From positions 558,001 through 622,000 of the forward strand of contig NC_089189.1 in assembly GCF_947507565.1 (NCBI RefSeq): a stretch of 64,000 nt of DNA, in the 5' to 3' direction. The position numbers and the translations under genes are program-made. The stretch is from Oscarella lobularis. Lineage: Eukaryota; Porifera; Homoscleromorpha; Homosclerophorida; Oscarellidae. This document shows positions 24,060 through 36,930 of this stretch, one piece after another. Position 1 is the first letter of the stretch, and every line of letters starts with the position of its first letter. The notes beneath the pieces are model-generated. The model was not told where the DNA came from. It searched no databases and saw only the letters and a program-made list of their open reading frames with translations.

Positions 24060-27000
24060 ATGGACATCACGCGACTTCTTTTCGGCTCAGCGGAAGAAGC
24101 CGAGCCGCCGGCGCAGGCCAAATCGACGAGACAGGCCGATCCGACGACGCACGGCGAAGAAACAGCCGACGATCTCGTCGACTCGACGGTGTTCGCTATA
24201 GAGCGATCAAATCTAGCGGAAGAAGCTCTTAAAACACTGGAGGAAATGGAAGAAGAAGGGAATTGTAGGTAGCGTTTATACACGGATACTATGTAGACAT
24301 GGGAACTACCACATTCTTCTGTACGAGACTGGGCGTGTGAGTTGGTCCCCTCCAGCGCAAAACGCGCATTCATTAGACTAAAAAATGCGCGAGGACGCAC
24401 GTTGAATTATTTAAAAAAAAAAGCCGCAGTATTAATTTCTTTAGACAATGCCGACTACGATTCATTGTTATTCGTAAATGGCTGCATGACGAGACATCGA
24501 CAAGAGAACGCTACGTCGTCTCGGATTCAGGTATAGGAATTTAGGCAATTATCTCTCCGCGAATATTTATTGGACGTTAGGAAATCGGCTGTCGAATTTC
24601 CGCATCTTTGCTCAAAGCCAATCCACAACTCATCCAATTCGTAGGCGATCGGGTTTTGCTCGACAGCAACAGCAGCGGATCCTCCTCATTATCTTACAAG
24701 TCGACTAAAAAAGCAATTTTTAAATCAATTCAATTCACCCCTAGTCGTTTTCTCTTCTAGCACCAATAGCAGCGTGGCTCTTCATCGGACGGCTATGTGC
24801 GCTCTCATGCTCTACGACGAAGAAACCGTCGTCGTTCGCGAGAGCGTCAATCTCATTTCGACCATAGCGTCTATGACTAGTGAGAAAACATTGAATTATT
24901 ATTATTATTATTATTATCTTTAGCTGATCTTCACGGCTCGTTCATTCGAATGGGAACGCATTGGGCCGTGCTGTCGGCTCTGGACACGGGCAGAGCGCTG
25001 CCCATTCCGGCACTGCAGACAATTCACAGCCTAGCAATAAAAGAGTATAAGTGGACTTCTCAGTGCACGTGCGTATTCTAAGGAGGAACTTTTTAGATGC
25101 GAGTACGGCAAGGCTGTTTTTGACTGTGGCGCTCTCGGCGTTCTCACCGAACACCTCGATTGCTATTCGGGCAAACGCGTGGTGGAGGCTCTCAAGACGC
25201 TAGCGACGCTGATTCGCTTTGGTACGAAAATCCTTTGTGCCTCTCCTTCTCACTCGATCGTCACTGCGTTTAATTAATTAAATAGCTCCCTATGGGCACG
25301 GCCGACTCCTCAACGCCTTGTCCCGTTGCCTCGCGAAAGTCGCCGCCTTGCTAGTGCGGCACAGCGATGACGACATCGTCGTCGAATTAGTTCAGGAGGT
25401 GTTCTGTTCGTTGGCGGAATCGCGCGAGCGCTTGAACGCTGTCCAGAAACAACGTAGGGAGGATTGGCTTGACTTAGTCATTTCATTGATGGTACGTTCT
25501 AGCTGGTGGATTTCGCGTCGTTCCAGTGCTTGTATCGGTATGCGAAGTTATGATAAAATCGCCCTCGAATGAAGGTAAGGTGGTCATTTATAAAGCATGC
25601 GATTTATGACGTCTGTTCTTTTTTTTTTTAATTTTAGGAGTTCATCTGAAAGGTTGCTTTCTAGCGTCTGCGTTTCATTCTCTCGTCTCTTCGACCGAAG
25701 ATGCGTCTTTTATTTCTAAAGCCGTTTCTCGATCGTTGCATCGTCACGCGTCGAATCTAACTCTTCTGGCCCAGGTTGCCAAATCAATATTTAATTTTTT
25801 TTTTTCTCGGCATTTTCTCTCTACTGTAGTGCTGCTCAACAATTCTCAAGTACGCGTTGAAATTCCAGTCATCGGCTCGCGCGTTTCTGGAAGAAAAAGT
25901 TCACGTGAAATTATTCGAGCTCCTCGACATTCAGATGGTTCACCAATCTCTACCAGAAGGTCGGTCGATCGATCGATCGAAATAGACGAACTTCACTGCG
26001 AAATTCTTTCTAGTCTTGGCTCAATTGATACTCGACTGCGTCTTTGCTCTCGCCTGCGTGCGGAATCTGAAGAACGCGATGCTCTGCTCCGTTGCCGCGC
26101 ACGGCTTACTCGGCGTGCGTCCGCGCCGCGCGTACTCGTAGATCTCTTTCCCGCAAGTGTTCCGACTCCTTTAGGGCGTCAAGTGTCTAACGGAATTGGG
26201 AGCCGATCGGAATTTCGTTCACTCGACCACCCAAGCGTCTCCTCTGGCGTCGGCAGCTGAAGCCGGTCGTAGAAACGTCGTTCAATTTCTTTTATATCAG
26301 GTACTGTAGGTGAAACGATAGATGATTATGGCTAATTGTAAACGATTTGTCGTGGTCTATAGGGAGTTCACGAGAGTCGTGTTAGCAGTGCTCTCGCTGC
26401 TGCTATAAAGTCCGATCAGAAGTCCATTGTTTTGACGTTGATTCGGCATTTGTGCGTCACTGGTAAATAGTTGGGGTTCCATTTCTACAGTTCTCACTGC
26501 GCTACTGTATGTCTAAGGAAATTGTTTGTCACTTCGAAACATGAACTTGCACGAGATCCAAGCCGATTGGTTTGGCACGGAGAACAGTGCAGGTGAAGCG
26601 GAAGTCCACACTAAGACAGTCGACCCTCTTGGTAATAAGCAGATAAGAAAAAAAATGCATAAACGACACGGACGTCTTCTCTAGACATAAAAGTACACGG
26701 TCTGATTCGTTCTCTTTCCGGCATCAAAATACACTACGACTTTCCCTCGAGCGAAGAGGAGAACGAGAACGACGAAGAGCACGGGGAGGAGGTCGATGGC
26801 TTCGACGACGACTTCGTATCGTCTTCGACGAATTTCAAGCGTCTGCGTCTCGGTCGCGCCATGCTCGCACTCGAAACGCCTCTCCTTCGCGTTTCGGCGC
26901 CGTCGCGCGTCGAACGAGAAATCTTCGACTTTTCGGCGAATCGAATAGCGTCGATCGATTCCTTTCTCGCGTCTGGAGCGACCGTCTTGCGGCACGTCTT

Positions 27001-30000
27001 CGAACTGAATCTTTCAGATAATAAATTGCAGTCGATACCTCAGAATTTATCTCAAGTCGGTCTCTCCTCCCTTTTTTTATTCGCGTTGGTCTTACTTTCC
27101 TCTTTTTCGCAGGCCTTACCCGTTCTGCGCGTCTTGAATTTAAAAGCGAATCTATTTGATCGATTTCCCGGCCAACTATTGTTCTGTAAAAATCTACTCA
27201 GCATAAATTTATCAGAGAATCATGTAAGACTAACGGTATTTCTCATAGCGACAACATATGTTCCTTTTTAGATTACTTTATTTAATTGTTATCCCGATGT
27301 CTGCCCGGTTGATTGGTCTCTACGAAAACTCGATTTGTCGCGAAATCGCTTGAGGCATCTGCAGGGTAGCCTTCAAGCGGTCTTTCCTCACCTCGAATAT
27401 CTCTCTGTATCCAGGTGAGAAATTCTACTTGCTCTCTCTGCCGCTCTTATTTTTATTTTCGTGCAGAAATCGCATTGTGAGTCTGGGCGAAGAGCCCCTC
27501 GGTCTAAAACACCTCGCGACGCTCGACCTCTCCTATAACGAGCTGACGTCGATATCGTTTCGGTTTCTGGGCGGCTGTCACGGCTTGGAGAGCCTCGACG
27601 TTTCTCACAACAGCATTCGTAAATCGAGCAGGTCGACATGGACAGTGAGCGTTAAATGTTTTCTGCAGATGACTTGTGCTGCAATTGCCCCTATCAATAT
27701 CCCTCGCTTCGGCACGTCAATGCGGCGTGCAATCAATTAGGCTCGCGGCAAGAATTTCCCGACTTTGTTCTCAAGCTTCCGAAGTAAGAAATGAAGCCAC
27801 GACTCGCAATTCTAACCACTACGTCTCTCTCTCTTCAAATAGTCTCGAGGTTGTAGACTTGTCGTATAATAGCAGTCTTGAAGTGTTTCCCGCTCCTCGT
27901 CAGTGGACCTCGAACGCAATAAAAGAGATACATCTTAGTCGTTGTCATTTTACCAACGTAAGACGAAAACTCGCTCTAGAGAAACTCCACGAAGAAGCGG
28001 TGTCCTAGTTTGACCTCGAATCCGACGTCGTTCAATTCTGGGGCCATCTAAAGTGCATCGATCTGGAAGGAAACGGACTAAAAGAGGTAAGACATTTATT
28101 TATTATGTCCGAGGCCTGCGATCTCGTACCATTTATTTTACTTCAAAGGTGCCTAAAAGTCTGTCTCTTCTGTCGAATTTGACGTCACTAAATCTAAGCG
28201 AGAATCGAGAAATTCGTCGGCTTCCTTTAGAATTGGGAAACCTAAAAGATTTAGACGTTCGTGGACCCTTCGATTTAGCCTCCTACTCGTACACCTCTCT
28301 TTCTCTCGAAATATTTAGCTGAAAATCACCGGTCTGCCCAACCTCTGCCTTCCGGGCGGCGCGCGATTCGATCTCGCGCCGTCGCCGGCAATCGTTCGTC
28401 TACTCGACGACACGCTCGTCGACGGCGAGAACTGGAATCGCGTTCGACTATTCGTCGTCGGTCAAAACGGATCGGGAAAGACGACGCTCGTCTCCAAACT
28501 CACCGGTCAAATGCCGCCGGAGTCCGGCGGCCAAGACTTGAAGATAATCGAATGGCAGTAAGCCCATTTGCGCATTTCCTCTCTCGCCTATATATAATCT
28601 CTTTCCTTCCCACAAGAGCGTTCTCTTTCGCGGGGATTTCGAGTCGCTCAGAAAGGATCGCGGTGAGCTGTTGGGAGTTCGAAAGCGCCAGCCGAAGCCG
28701 ACTCCTCCAGCAGTGTTTCTACACGAGCCGAGCTATTTATCTCGTAATAAAAATAAAAATAATGATGAATCAACGACGACTTGCATAGGTTCTATTTCGT
28801 TTGACCGACGGCCTACTGGGCGTCGATCAATTAAAGCAGCAACTGAAGGAAATCTACGCTCGCGTTCCGTCGGCATTGTGCCTCGTCGTCGGCACGGACT
28901 TGGATCACGCTTCTCGTAGGATTAACATTACATATAGCAATGCAAATCATTTATTTTTTTGTTTTAGTGAAAGCGGAGAGTTTTATGGAGGAGACGCGAT
29001 CCGCGCTGGCCGGACTTCTGTTGCAGAGCTCAGGTGCGCGGGCGTTTGTGTTTTACGCGACGTTCGAACGCTCTTTTAGTCGGCATTCCTCGTATCGTGA
29101 GCTCGGTCGAAATAAATTGCCACGCGTCGAGCGACGTCGATCAAGTCCGCGAAATGCTCGTATCATCTTTTTTAGGGTAAGATGATATAAGATGATATAG
29201 GAAGGGGGGACGCGGAGCTTTCAATGTGTTTTCCTATTATAGCGGTCTTGATGAGAAGGAGAGACCTCTTGCAGGCGAACAAGTTCCCAAATATTATCGA
29301 GTCAATAGCAGAAAAAATCTCGAGAGTTTTTTCATAGATTTTCAATTCTAGGAATTATTAGAAGTGGTTAGCGCGGAACGACTGGCTCGCCTGAAGTCAA
29401 TACCAGTTATAAATCTCAGGTAGGGCGTAGGGGTGGAGAAAGCGGTAGTCAATTTTTTGAAATTTTAGACATCTCTTTCGTCTTTTCGTTTCCACGCGTC
29501 GCGATCTGTCTCGCACGCAGCTAACCCAAGCCGTCGCCTTTCTCCACGCGACCGGCGAAATGTTCCGCTACGAGACGGGCGGCAAAGACGACGCGACCGG
29601 CGGCGCCGTCTGTTTTCTCGACGTTCCGTGGCTCGTCGGCATGCTGTCGAACGTCACCAAGCTCAGACTCTGGTCCAGCGAAAAGACGGGGGTGAGATTG
29701 GGTCTCTCAATGTTTCTTCTAAGCGAGAATTTCTTTTCTCCCTCTGAAGTTGGTGAGACGCAGAGAACTGCACACTATCTTGAAACCCGCTTTGGGATCC
29801 TCTTCGTTTACCTTGAGTCCAATCGTAATCAATATTCTACGAGAGTGAGTCGTCGAATCTTTATGTATCGGTAATAATCTCGATGCTGTACTGCTTAGCT
29901 TTCAATTGGTTATTCCCTACGGAAAGGATCGCTTCCTACTGCCTTCTCTTGTTCCCATACTGTGGACGGGAACTCTACTTTCCTCCAAATCAGGTATGCT

Positions 30001-33000
30001 GTATATGTATACGAAATTGTTGGGAATAAAAAGAATCAAATCCGATGCCTTCAGAAGCGTCGTTGGAGAGACAGCTCGTCTTGCCTTACGTTCCGACTGA
30101 CTTCTGGCAGAAACTCGTTTCTCACCTAGTCGTCTTTGGTCACGAACTAACGGCGATTCTACGCTCATCGTCATCAGCCTTTTCCACGGTAAGTAAAACC
30201 TCTCCATTTTTTTTCTTATACTTAATTACCAGTCTCTATTATTAGCTCTCTGAACCCGACATCAAATTCTGGTCTGACGGCATCTGCTTCATTTGGACCG
30301 AGGTAGGAACTTCTTTCCTAGCGAACCAATCTCTCAATCGGCCTTCGCGCATCAGACGATGTTTTTTCTGGTTCGATCGCCGTCCGGCAGCAGTGCCGAC
30401 TGCGTTTCTATTCGAACGGCGATAAACGATTTCGGAGCGATGATGCTCGCCTCCGTGGCCAATCACATCGAGGCAATCATCGCGGAAAGAGTCGATTTGA
30501 AGTGGTCGTCTGTCGAAGTGCTCGTACCCTGTCCAAACTGCAAAGGTACGAAGGATATGCCCAATTTTATCATCTGAGGTCCTTTGGGCGTAGAGGGAAG
30601 GGATACCAACGTCTTTGAGTACGAATCGCTTGCAATGGTTCTACTGAAAAAACAAGAAAATTTCGTCAATTGCCCTTTTCACGACGATCCCGTTTCCCTG
30701 AACTATTTGGTAGGTTGTAAGTTAGCGAAGACCTATCGGTTTGGCTATAGAATTGCGCAGATTCCCGAATTGGTTTTGAGCGAGTCCGAAGCGTCGGAGA
30801 AGGATTCCCATTCGCTGCTACCCGAAAGCGCAGAACACGTCGCCGTCGGCTCGTACGCGTGTTCATTGTATAAGAACAAGGTAAGAAAGCCTGTCTCCTC
30901 TACTGAATGTCTGGTGAATTTTACTAGCCCGTACTTTCGAATTCCTATGGGGAAATGAGTCGAATCGATTTGAAAACGTACCGGCAATTTGTACGCCAGG
31001 TTAGTATCTAAAATGTGACGTTACCGTCTATTTTGTTTTTCAAAAAGGTTCAATTTGGCATTGGCTTGCGACGGCATTCGTCCATTCTCTCTCTGATCGC
31101 CTATTCGTTCCAATCTCAGCTATGGCTTGCCTACGAAGCGGCTCCCCTCGGAACGCTATCCGCAACGTTAGAGTCGAGACAACTGGAGCGGATAATCCTC
31201 TATCGATTCGCCTACCAGGTACAAATAATGACGGCAATCTCTTCATGATGCGATTTCGTTTCTCCGCCTAGATAACACTTGGCTTGGCATTTATGCACGG
31301 ACGTCTAATCGCTCACAACAATTTGACGTGTCGCGCCGTCTTCGTCTTCTCGCTTTCTCCGGACGACGAGATCAACGTCAAAATAGGAGATTTCGTCCGA
31401 GCGACGTGGATCTCGTCCAGCGCCGTATTCATGGACGGCGATCGTTCGACGCGTCTCATGCAACACGGTCGACGTCAGAAGGTTAGCGCTACTATATGTA
31501 TGCGTCATATACGTTTGCATTGTTTTTTTAGAACGACGTTCTCGCTCTTGGCGTCGTCCTTGCCGATTTGAGTCGTCGCCATGTCGGAAGTTGGCCGGAA
31601 TTCGACGCCGTTGCCGAACGCTGTTTAGAAACTCGTCCCGCGCGTCGTCCAACGGTAAGAGGAGGAAAGGATCAATGACGTTGTCTAAGAATACTACGAA
31701 AGGAGTTTTTTTCAAGGCTCGCGCAGTTGTAACGTTTTTGGCGCGACACGAAGTCGTGTGCATAGAGAGAGCGGTGCCTGTATCTCTAGTGGGACCCGAG
31801 ACTGTAGCCGTTCAGGTAGAGATTATTAATTAGTTGATTAATTGCTCGAATTACTTTTTCTTTAGTGCGATGGTCAACGAGTCAGAGAAATCTGGCTCAC
31901 CAGCTCCAATCTCGATTTTTCCCAAGTGAAGAAACTTCGCACGAACTACTTTCTTGTTTTTAATTATCTCTCTTTCTTAGGTGTCTGTTCTCGACTTGAA
32001 TTCTCCTCGGTCGGAGGCAAAAGTACGGCGTTTCAGATAACAATTGACTTATTTATCTTTATTTTATCATTCAGGGAACCGTTCTTTTTGGAGAGCGCAT
32101 ACTTTGCCTATTTTCGTTTCAAAACAAGCTAGTGTTGGCTGGCACTCTCGCCGGAAGCATTTGGGCTCTCGACCACGTGCCGACGCTTCTGCGAACGCGA
32201 AAATTGGCGTGCGTAAACGACTCGATCTTGTGTCTGCATCACGCGGAATCGAAGTACAGAGGCAATTGTGTCCCCCCGGGGGGATATCGTTAATTACGAT
32301 TCCTTTGTATTTTAGTCGTGCTGATTTCATATTGGCTGGAATTGCAGACGGACGGGTAGCCGTATTCGATACAGATGAACTGCTGGTAAGAAAATACAGA
32401 AGAAAAACAGTTTTTCCAAGGCCAGACATAATACTCCCCCCAATCACATGCATACTGTATAAGGGTACTGTACTGTGGGTCCTTAGAATTGCCCTTCTTA
32501 TAGCAACACCGATGTACGACGGCGAGACGTTTTCTCCATCTCGGTCACCGACCGGTGACGAGAATTTGTCGCGCCGACGATCGGCTCTGGTTCAGCCACG
32601 GCGCCGAAGTCGTCGTCTGGTCCTGCGGATTGAGCGGCGAAGAGCGAAGATGGACGACGACTACGGCGGAGTGAGAAAACGACGACATCAATTCCTAAAA
32701 AATATAATAAATCCTAATAATAATAAATCTTTTAGTCGCCCTCCCGTCCGACGTCGAGAACTCGTCACTCATCTCTGCACGAGCGGAGACGGTTTTCTCT
32801 GGACGTCGACTCGTCGTTCGTCGCGTCTCCGTCGCTGGGATCGTCGCGTTCTCGGCGGCGGCGCCTTGACGGGCGTCGTCGACTGCGAGACGGCGCTGCG
32901 TCGTCACGCCGTCGCTCGTCGTCGCGTTCCCGGCGGGCGTCAGCTCGACTCGTCGATGTGCTGGGTGACGGCGATGATCGTCGTCGGCGAGACGGCGCTG

Positions 33001-33671
33001 TGGGTCGGCACGGGCGGCGGATATCTGATCGCTTTCTGTCCGAATCGGCTCGCGACGCTCGTCGTCATGAAGAAGGGCGTCAAGCCAATTCGTTGTTTAG
33101 CTCGAATGGAAAACGGTACGTGGGGGAACTGAAAGTAGGGGGTCAGGAGTCGGTTAGTCAAGGGTGGGGAATAAACGCACGTCAGTTGGACGTGGAAGAG
33201 ATAGTTTTTGACTTATTTGTTTAATTATTACACAGTTGACGGAGGGAGGGGGCGAGAAAATTTAGGGTACCAGATGTTGAATAGTGTAAACTGTAGACCA
33301 CAAAGACAGACTGACGGACGGAACGGAACGGACGCGCGAACGTTATTTTTAGAACTGAAAATTACCTTTTGCTCAAATCTCCTTGTAGACATACAAAACA
33401 GCAGGGAAAAAATTCTACTATACGAATCTTTTATTATTATCGTAGACGTTCTCTTGACTAATTTCGACATTGCCGTTGCCGGTTTGACCGACGGCTCGTC
33501 CGTCGCCAACGAAGAAACAGGCAAGGGGAGACGATAAAACAGGACGACCCAATAGGCCGCTTTCCTTCTCTAGCCGTCAAAAAACGCATGGGTCAAGTGC
33601 TCCTGCTCTCGCCGAACAGTCACCAGCTCGTCGAGACCGTCCGGAAACATCAAACCGACTCGGAGGATTAA
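24060..33671 (+). CDS. LRRK: LRRK-type ROCO protein with degenerate kinase domain
   Basis: A long gene of about 40 short exons separated by mostly 45-100-nt introns. Translating the exons in order gives the LRRK2 layout: N-terminal ARM/HEAT-like helices (24060-26640), leucine-rich repeats (26690-28330), ROC GTPase (28330-29170), COR (29230-30950), kinase fold (30840-31800) and a WD40 domain to TAA 33669-33671. No ankyrin block was seen. Exon 1 is 24060-24264 and exon 2 24445-24530. The last exons are up to 33115, 33446-33520 and 33574-33671; the last intron uses a GC donor (CAG|GCAAGG). The WD40 part contains LRRK-like ALWVGTGGG. LRRK proteins are membrane-associated GTPase/kinases that act on Rab proteins. 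Here the GTPase P-loop is intact but the kinase catalytic residues are not, so a scaffold or GTPase role is more likely. Exon limits in the N-terminal part are approximate. Whether it is orthologous to LRRK1 or LRRK2 cannot be settled here. Confidence 0.85.
26690..28330 (+). other. Leucine-rich repeat region of the LRRK-like gene
   Basis: Successive exons encode LxxLxLSxNxLxxIP-type repeats: ELNLSDNKLQSIPQNL, VLNLKANLFDRFPGQL, KLDLSRNRLRHLQG, TLDLSYNELTSI, SLDVSHNSIR and SLNLSENREIRRLP. An acidic insert (EEENENDEEHGEE) precedes the first repeat. This is the same position, just before ROC, as in LRRK1 and LRRK2. Confidence 0.85.
28330..29170 (+). other. ROC GTPase domain of the LRRK-like gene
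   Basis: The exon at about 28321-28558 encodes VRLFVVGQNGSGKTTLVSKL, a complete P-loop (GxxxxGKT). The next exons give the switch II region, where the usual WDFAG reads WEFES, so DxxG is lost. Then come AIYLVLFRLTDG and the G4-like motif VVGTDLDHA. Nucleotide binding therefore looks possible, while normal hydrolysis is doubtful. Confidence 0.8.
30840..31800 (+). other. Pseudokinase-like domain of the LRRK-like gene
   Basis: The fold is recognisable from the glycine loop (VAVGSYACSLY), a VAIK-like Lys (RIDLKTY) and the helix GLAFMHGRLIA. The catalytic loop reads HNNLTCRA where active LRRK kinases have YRDLKPHN, so the catalytic Asp, Lys and Asn are all replaced. The metal-binding motif is DFV instead of DFG/DYG, and no APE motif is seen before LALGVVLADL. 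Confidence 0.75.
31865..33671 (+). other. WD40 domain of the LRRK-like gene
   Basis: Exons encode repeated beta-propeller blades: VREIWLTSSN, KLVLAGTLAGSIWALD, FILAGIADGRVAVFD, ALWVGTGGGYLIAF and VAGLTDGSS. The order and local motifs match the C-terminal propeller of LRRK proteins, which mediates membrane and microtubule contacts. Confidence 0.75.
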
Positions 33672-34843
33672 ACCTACGCGACGCTCTCACGCACGGTCAA
33701 TTAATTAATAAGGTAAACATCGGCGGGGCGACGGTTTCTTTCTCAAGATAGTTCGCCCCGTTTCTCTGGAATCCTTTGAAACATTTATGATTTGCCTATG
33801 TAGATTCATGCACATTTTTACATGCGTCGCCCGCGCTGCCGGAAGTAAGACTTGTATACTTGGGAAGACTTTTTTTGTCAGGTCTTTCCGATGGTCGAGG
33901 ATATGCGCGTTGGAGTCGTCGAGCGTGTTTGCGTAGTCGTTGTTAAACGACGAATGTCGTGATCTCATCTTCGAACCATTCATCGTTCACAATGATAGAC
34001 TGAGGTGTGGGTAAGAAAAAAAAGAAACCGAAACAGCGACGCCCCATACGACGTCGAACCCGACGTCAACTTGATAGGAAAACGCACGTGGACTGATTAG
34101 TGCGGACGTGCGACGGATGCGATGGAAGCGTTCTTCTATTCGACGCGGCTTCGTCAAGAAAATTCTAAGCTGCCACGACCAAATTTAGTCGTTCGCTTAG
34201 CTTCCTATATTTTGTTCGAGCCAGCTGGCCCACTGAATATTTGCGCCGCGTGGGCGGCGGAAGGGACATTCTCCACTTCTTTGCATTGCAGATGATCCGA
34301 TGTCCAGTGCTGACGTATGCGCCTGTTTCGCGCCGATCCCCGACTGCTGGTGGAATTAACCTCGCGGTTCGCTTTGGAGTCAGTTCTCTTTTCTACATAG
34401 GGTCCTGTCCGCAAACAGTTGCACTTCTCGAAAGAAATGCCCAACCGACAATGAGGACATGGAACCGCGGTCGCGCTAAAATAACATCCTTTGGGCATTG
34501 ACGCCGGAACTCCGCTCCAACAACATCTCCGTTCTGCAAAAGAGACGTCTTTTCGACGGCTTTGGCGAGGTAAATTGCACTCGTTACTCTTTTCGACGCA
34601 CAATGCGTGCATTATGGAGTTTCGTGGCGCAGGGGAGAAGGTCAATTTTGATGCGATGGCATCAGTAGTACCCACTTGGTATGCAAATAATAAACGTAAT
34701 TAAACGCATGACATCACTAATACTCGGTTGCTCATTCCATTTCTCCAGCAGAGGACCCCCAGTGCATAAAAGGCAGGTAGAACGGCACTGGAAATCATAC
34801 GACAACTGAGACTTGTAGTCGATCTCGCAGAACCGTACTCATA
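33672..34843. other. Intergenic region with two doubtful minus-strand ORFs
   Basis: There is no convincing gene in this 1.17-kb stretch. Two minus-strand frames are open: 33983-33705 (begins MNGSKMRSRHSSFNNDY) and roughly 34612-34205 (contains VPCPHCRLGISFEKCNC). Neither has a recognisable domain, and the second reaches its full length only from a GTG. They could be exons of one unrecognised minus-strand gene. A TATA-like element for the next gene is at 34765. Confidence 0.4.
34765..34773 (+). promoter_or_regulatory. TATA-like element
   Basis: CATAAAAGG lies about 75 bases before ATG 34844 of the secreted beta-trefoil-like gene. That spacing fits a TATA box plus a short leader. Confidence 0.4.
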
Positions 34844-35748
34844 ATGATCTTCATTGGACTCGTTTTGCTCGGAGTTATTTGCACAAGCAGCGACGCTGCA
34901 TCTCTACCGTTTCGGCGTTCTGCAGACTCTCCCAGTTCGGAAAACGCCACGGTCTCCACCTATGAGAACTCCACGCACGAGGTATCTCGCTCGCATTGCC
35001 GGTTGCTCTTCCAACGTCTAATAATCCGATATCGCTTCTAAGGCTCACAAGTGTCATCCAAAAATGTGCAATAGCCATTCGTTCATACTGACGACGCAAA
35101 ACGCGAGCGTCGCGTTGACGTGGAACGCCGATGCGAATAGCGTCGCGATGAACGCCGACGGCAACGTGTCGCGAACGAGCGTGTTTTATGCGAAGACCAT
35201 AGGAAATGACCATGTCGCTTTTTCAACAAACAGATTGGAGAAGGGCAAAAAAAAGTTCCTCGCCGTCGACGAGAACGGAGCGTTCGTCCTCGATGTGAGA
35301 AAACAATTAATTACCAAGAAATAATTATTTACGAGTGAAATAGGATGAGATGTCCACTGAATTTCTTCATTTTCGCGACTCCACATTTCCGTTGGACAAT
35401 TACATTTTTTTTGCTGTTCGAAAATCGGTATCGGAATGCTATCTTGTCAGGCCGGGCCGTTCGATGCTGAAAGTTCCCGATTTCAGCTATTGCGGTAACG
35501 CTTGCGGAATTTCGCGTCTCTTTCGCGGTTGCACTGAAGGTAGTCTCAAGAGAATCATTCAGAATCCGTCCAACTGGTTCCAAAGAAAACCGGTTCGCGG
35601 TACCAGTAGCGAGGACCTTCGCAATTACTGTCATCCCCTTTTGGACACGGAGACGTACGATTGTTGCGGCTGCAATACAAGAGGAGATGCTCCAATTTCA
35701 CCCAAGCTGAAGTCTTTGTTTGATCAAATGCCCAAAATTCCTTGTTAG
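34844..35748 (+). CDS. Small secreted protein, possible beta-trefoil fold (FGF/IL-1-like)
   Basis: Exons 34844-34981, 35043-35294 and 35344-35748, phase-0 introns of 61 and 49 nt, 264 aa. A signal peptide (MIFIGLVLLGVICTSSDA) is followed by a short Ser/Asn-rich linker with N-glycosylation sites. The middle has repeated hydrophobic strand pairs with the FLAVDENGAFVL pattern typical of beta-trefoils such as FGFs. The C-terminal third is Cys-rich (YCGNACG, CHPLLDTETYDCCGC) and has no family I recognise. A second gene of similar size and flavour lies on the opposite strand at 39331-39927. AATAAA at 35877-35882 may end the transcript. The gene is convincing; the fold assignment is tentative. Confidence 0.75.
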
Positions 35749-36363
35749 CCTTCAAAGACTAAGTAGTAGAATTTAGATATTCAAGTTTTTGACGCACGCA
35801 CGCATGCACGCACGCCGCGCGCAAAAGTAGCAAAAATGTGGTACTACAGCATTAATTATTGTGGCAAGCAAAAAATAATAAAAATACGCAGTGTGATAAA
35901 AGGTGTTCAATTTCGTAGTCCGGGTCTAAATCACGTGACGTTGCTCAGTTGTGTTCCACTTCCGCACTTCAACGTTCGCTCGCTCGAAAGCAGTCGCCGC
36001 TTAGCGCCTCTGCCGCTACGGTGACTCGTCGACAGCCTGCGCATCGACTTGGCAACGGATACTGGTACGAAAGAACCCGTTTTCGCCTATCCCCGAGCCA
36101 CGTGGTCCTAGCTCCCTCTCTCGCAGGCACAAATCGATCGAAAAAGCGTCTTTCGAACGAACGAAGCAATTTAGACTGGAGTCGCAAGACGAAGAAAGGA
36201 GCGAAAGAGAGAGGGGCCCCCGCGGAGATCGACGCTCCGGTTGGAAGGGACTCCGGGATTACGTGGTAAGGTTTAGATCGAGTTTCTGTTAGGCGAGCGG
36301 GAGCTGTTTACTTTTCAGGATGGCCAGCGTGGTTTTCGGATAAGAAAGAAACGGCGCACGACA

Positions 36364-36385
36364 CTAACTGTTCATGAACAGTTAG
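36364..36385. repeat. Perfect 22-bp palindrome
   Basis: Arms CTAACTGTTCA and TGAACAGTTAG meet without a loop. It lies 18 bases before a possible ATG. It could be a dimeric transcription-factor site or a chance element. Confidence 0.6.
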
Positions 36386-36930
36386 CTAATTTTTTTTCGA
36401 AAAAGATGGAGAATAAAGAGCCATGTGAGTCTAGGCAATACAGTACATAGTGTGCAGATACCTATTGGGGAATGGGCGTTTAGATGATTTCATCGTTCGA
36501 AAGCAATTCGAAGCCGAGCCGAAAATTCAAATTCAACCGAAAAAATTATTTGATTCACGTAGCCGACGCTTTCCTCCGGCCTTTCACCGAATTGTCTGCG
36601 CGGTGAGCTGATTGCCTCCTAGATCTAATTCTTTTGACTCCGATGAAACCAATGTCAGGGTTCTGCCAAGGATTTTTCTGTATGGGAAGGGGGGTCTGGG
36701 AGCAAAGCCATAACGAAACGTTTTTGGGGAGCGTGGTTACCTTACCTATATAAAAAATTCTCCTAACGTTGAGAAAATTACAGAGTTCTTAGAAAAGCAT
36801 CGAGTGTTTTCTCTATGCAATTTTGACTTTATTGCTTGTCTCTAAGACCCCAGTCCTTTACTGAACTTTTTACAGTAGTATGGGTCATGGCCGACCCCTG
36901 TGGGCAGAACCCCGAACCATGCTAACAGAA

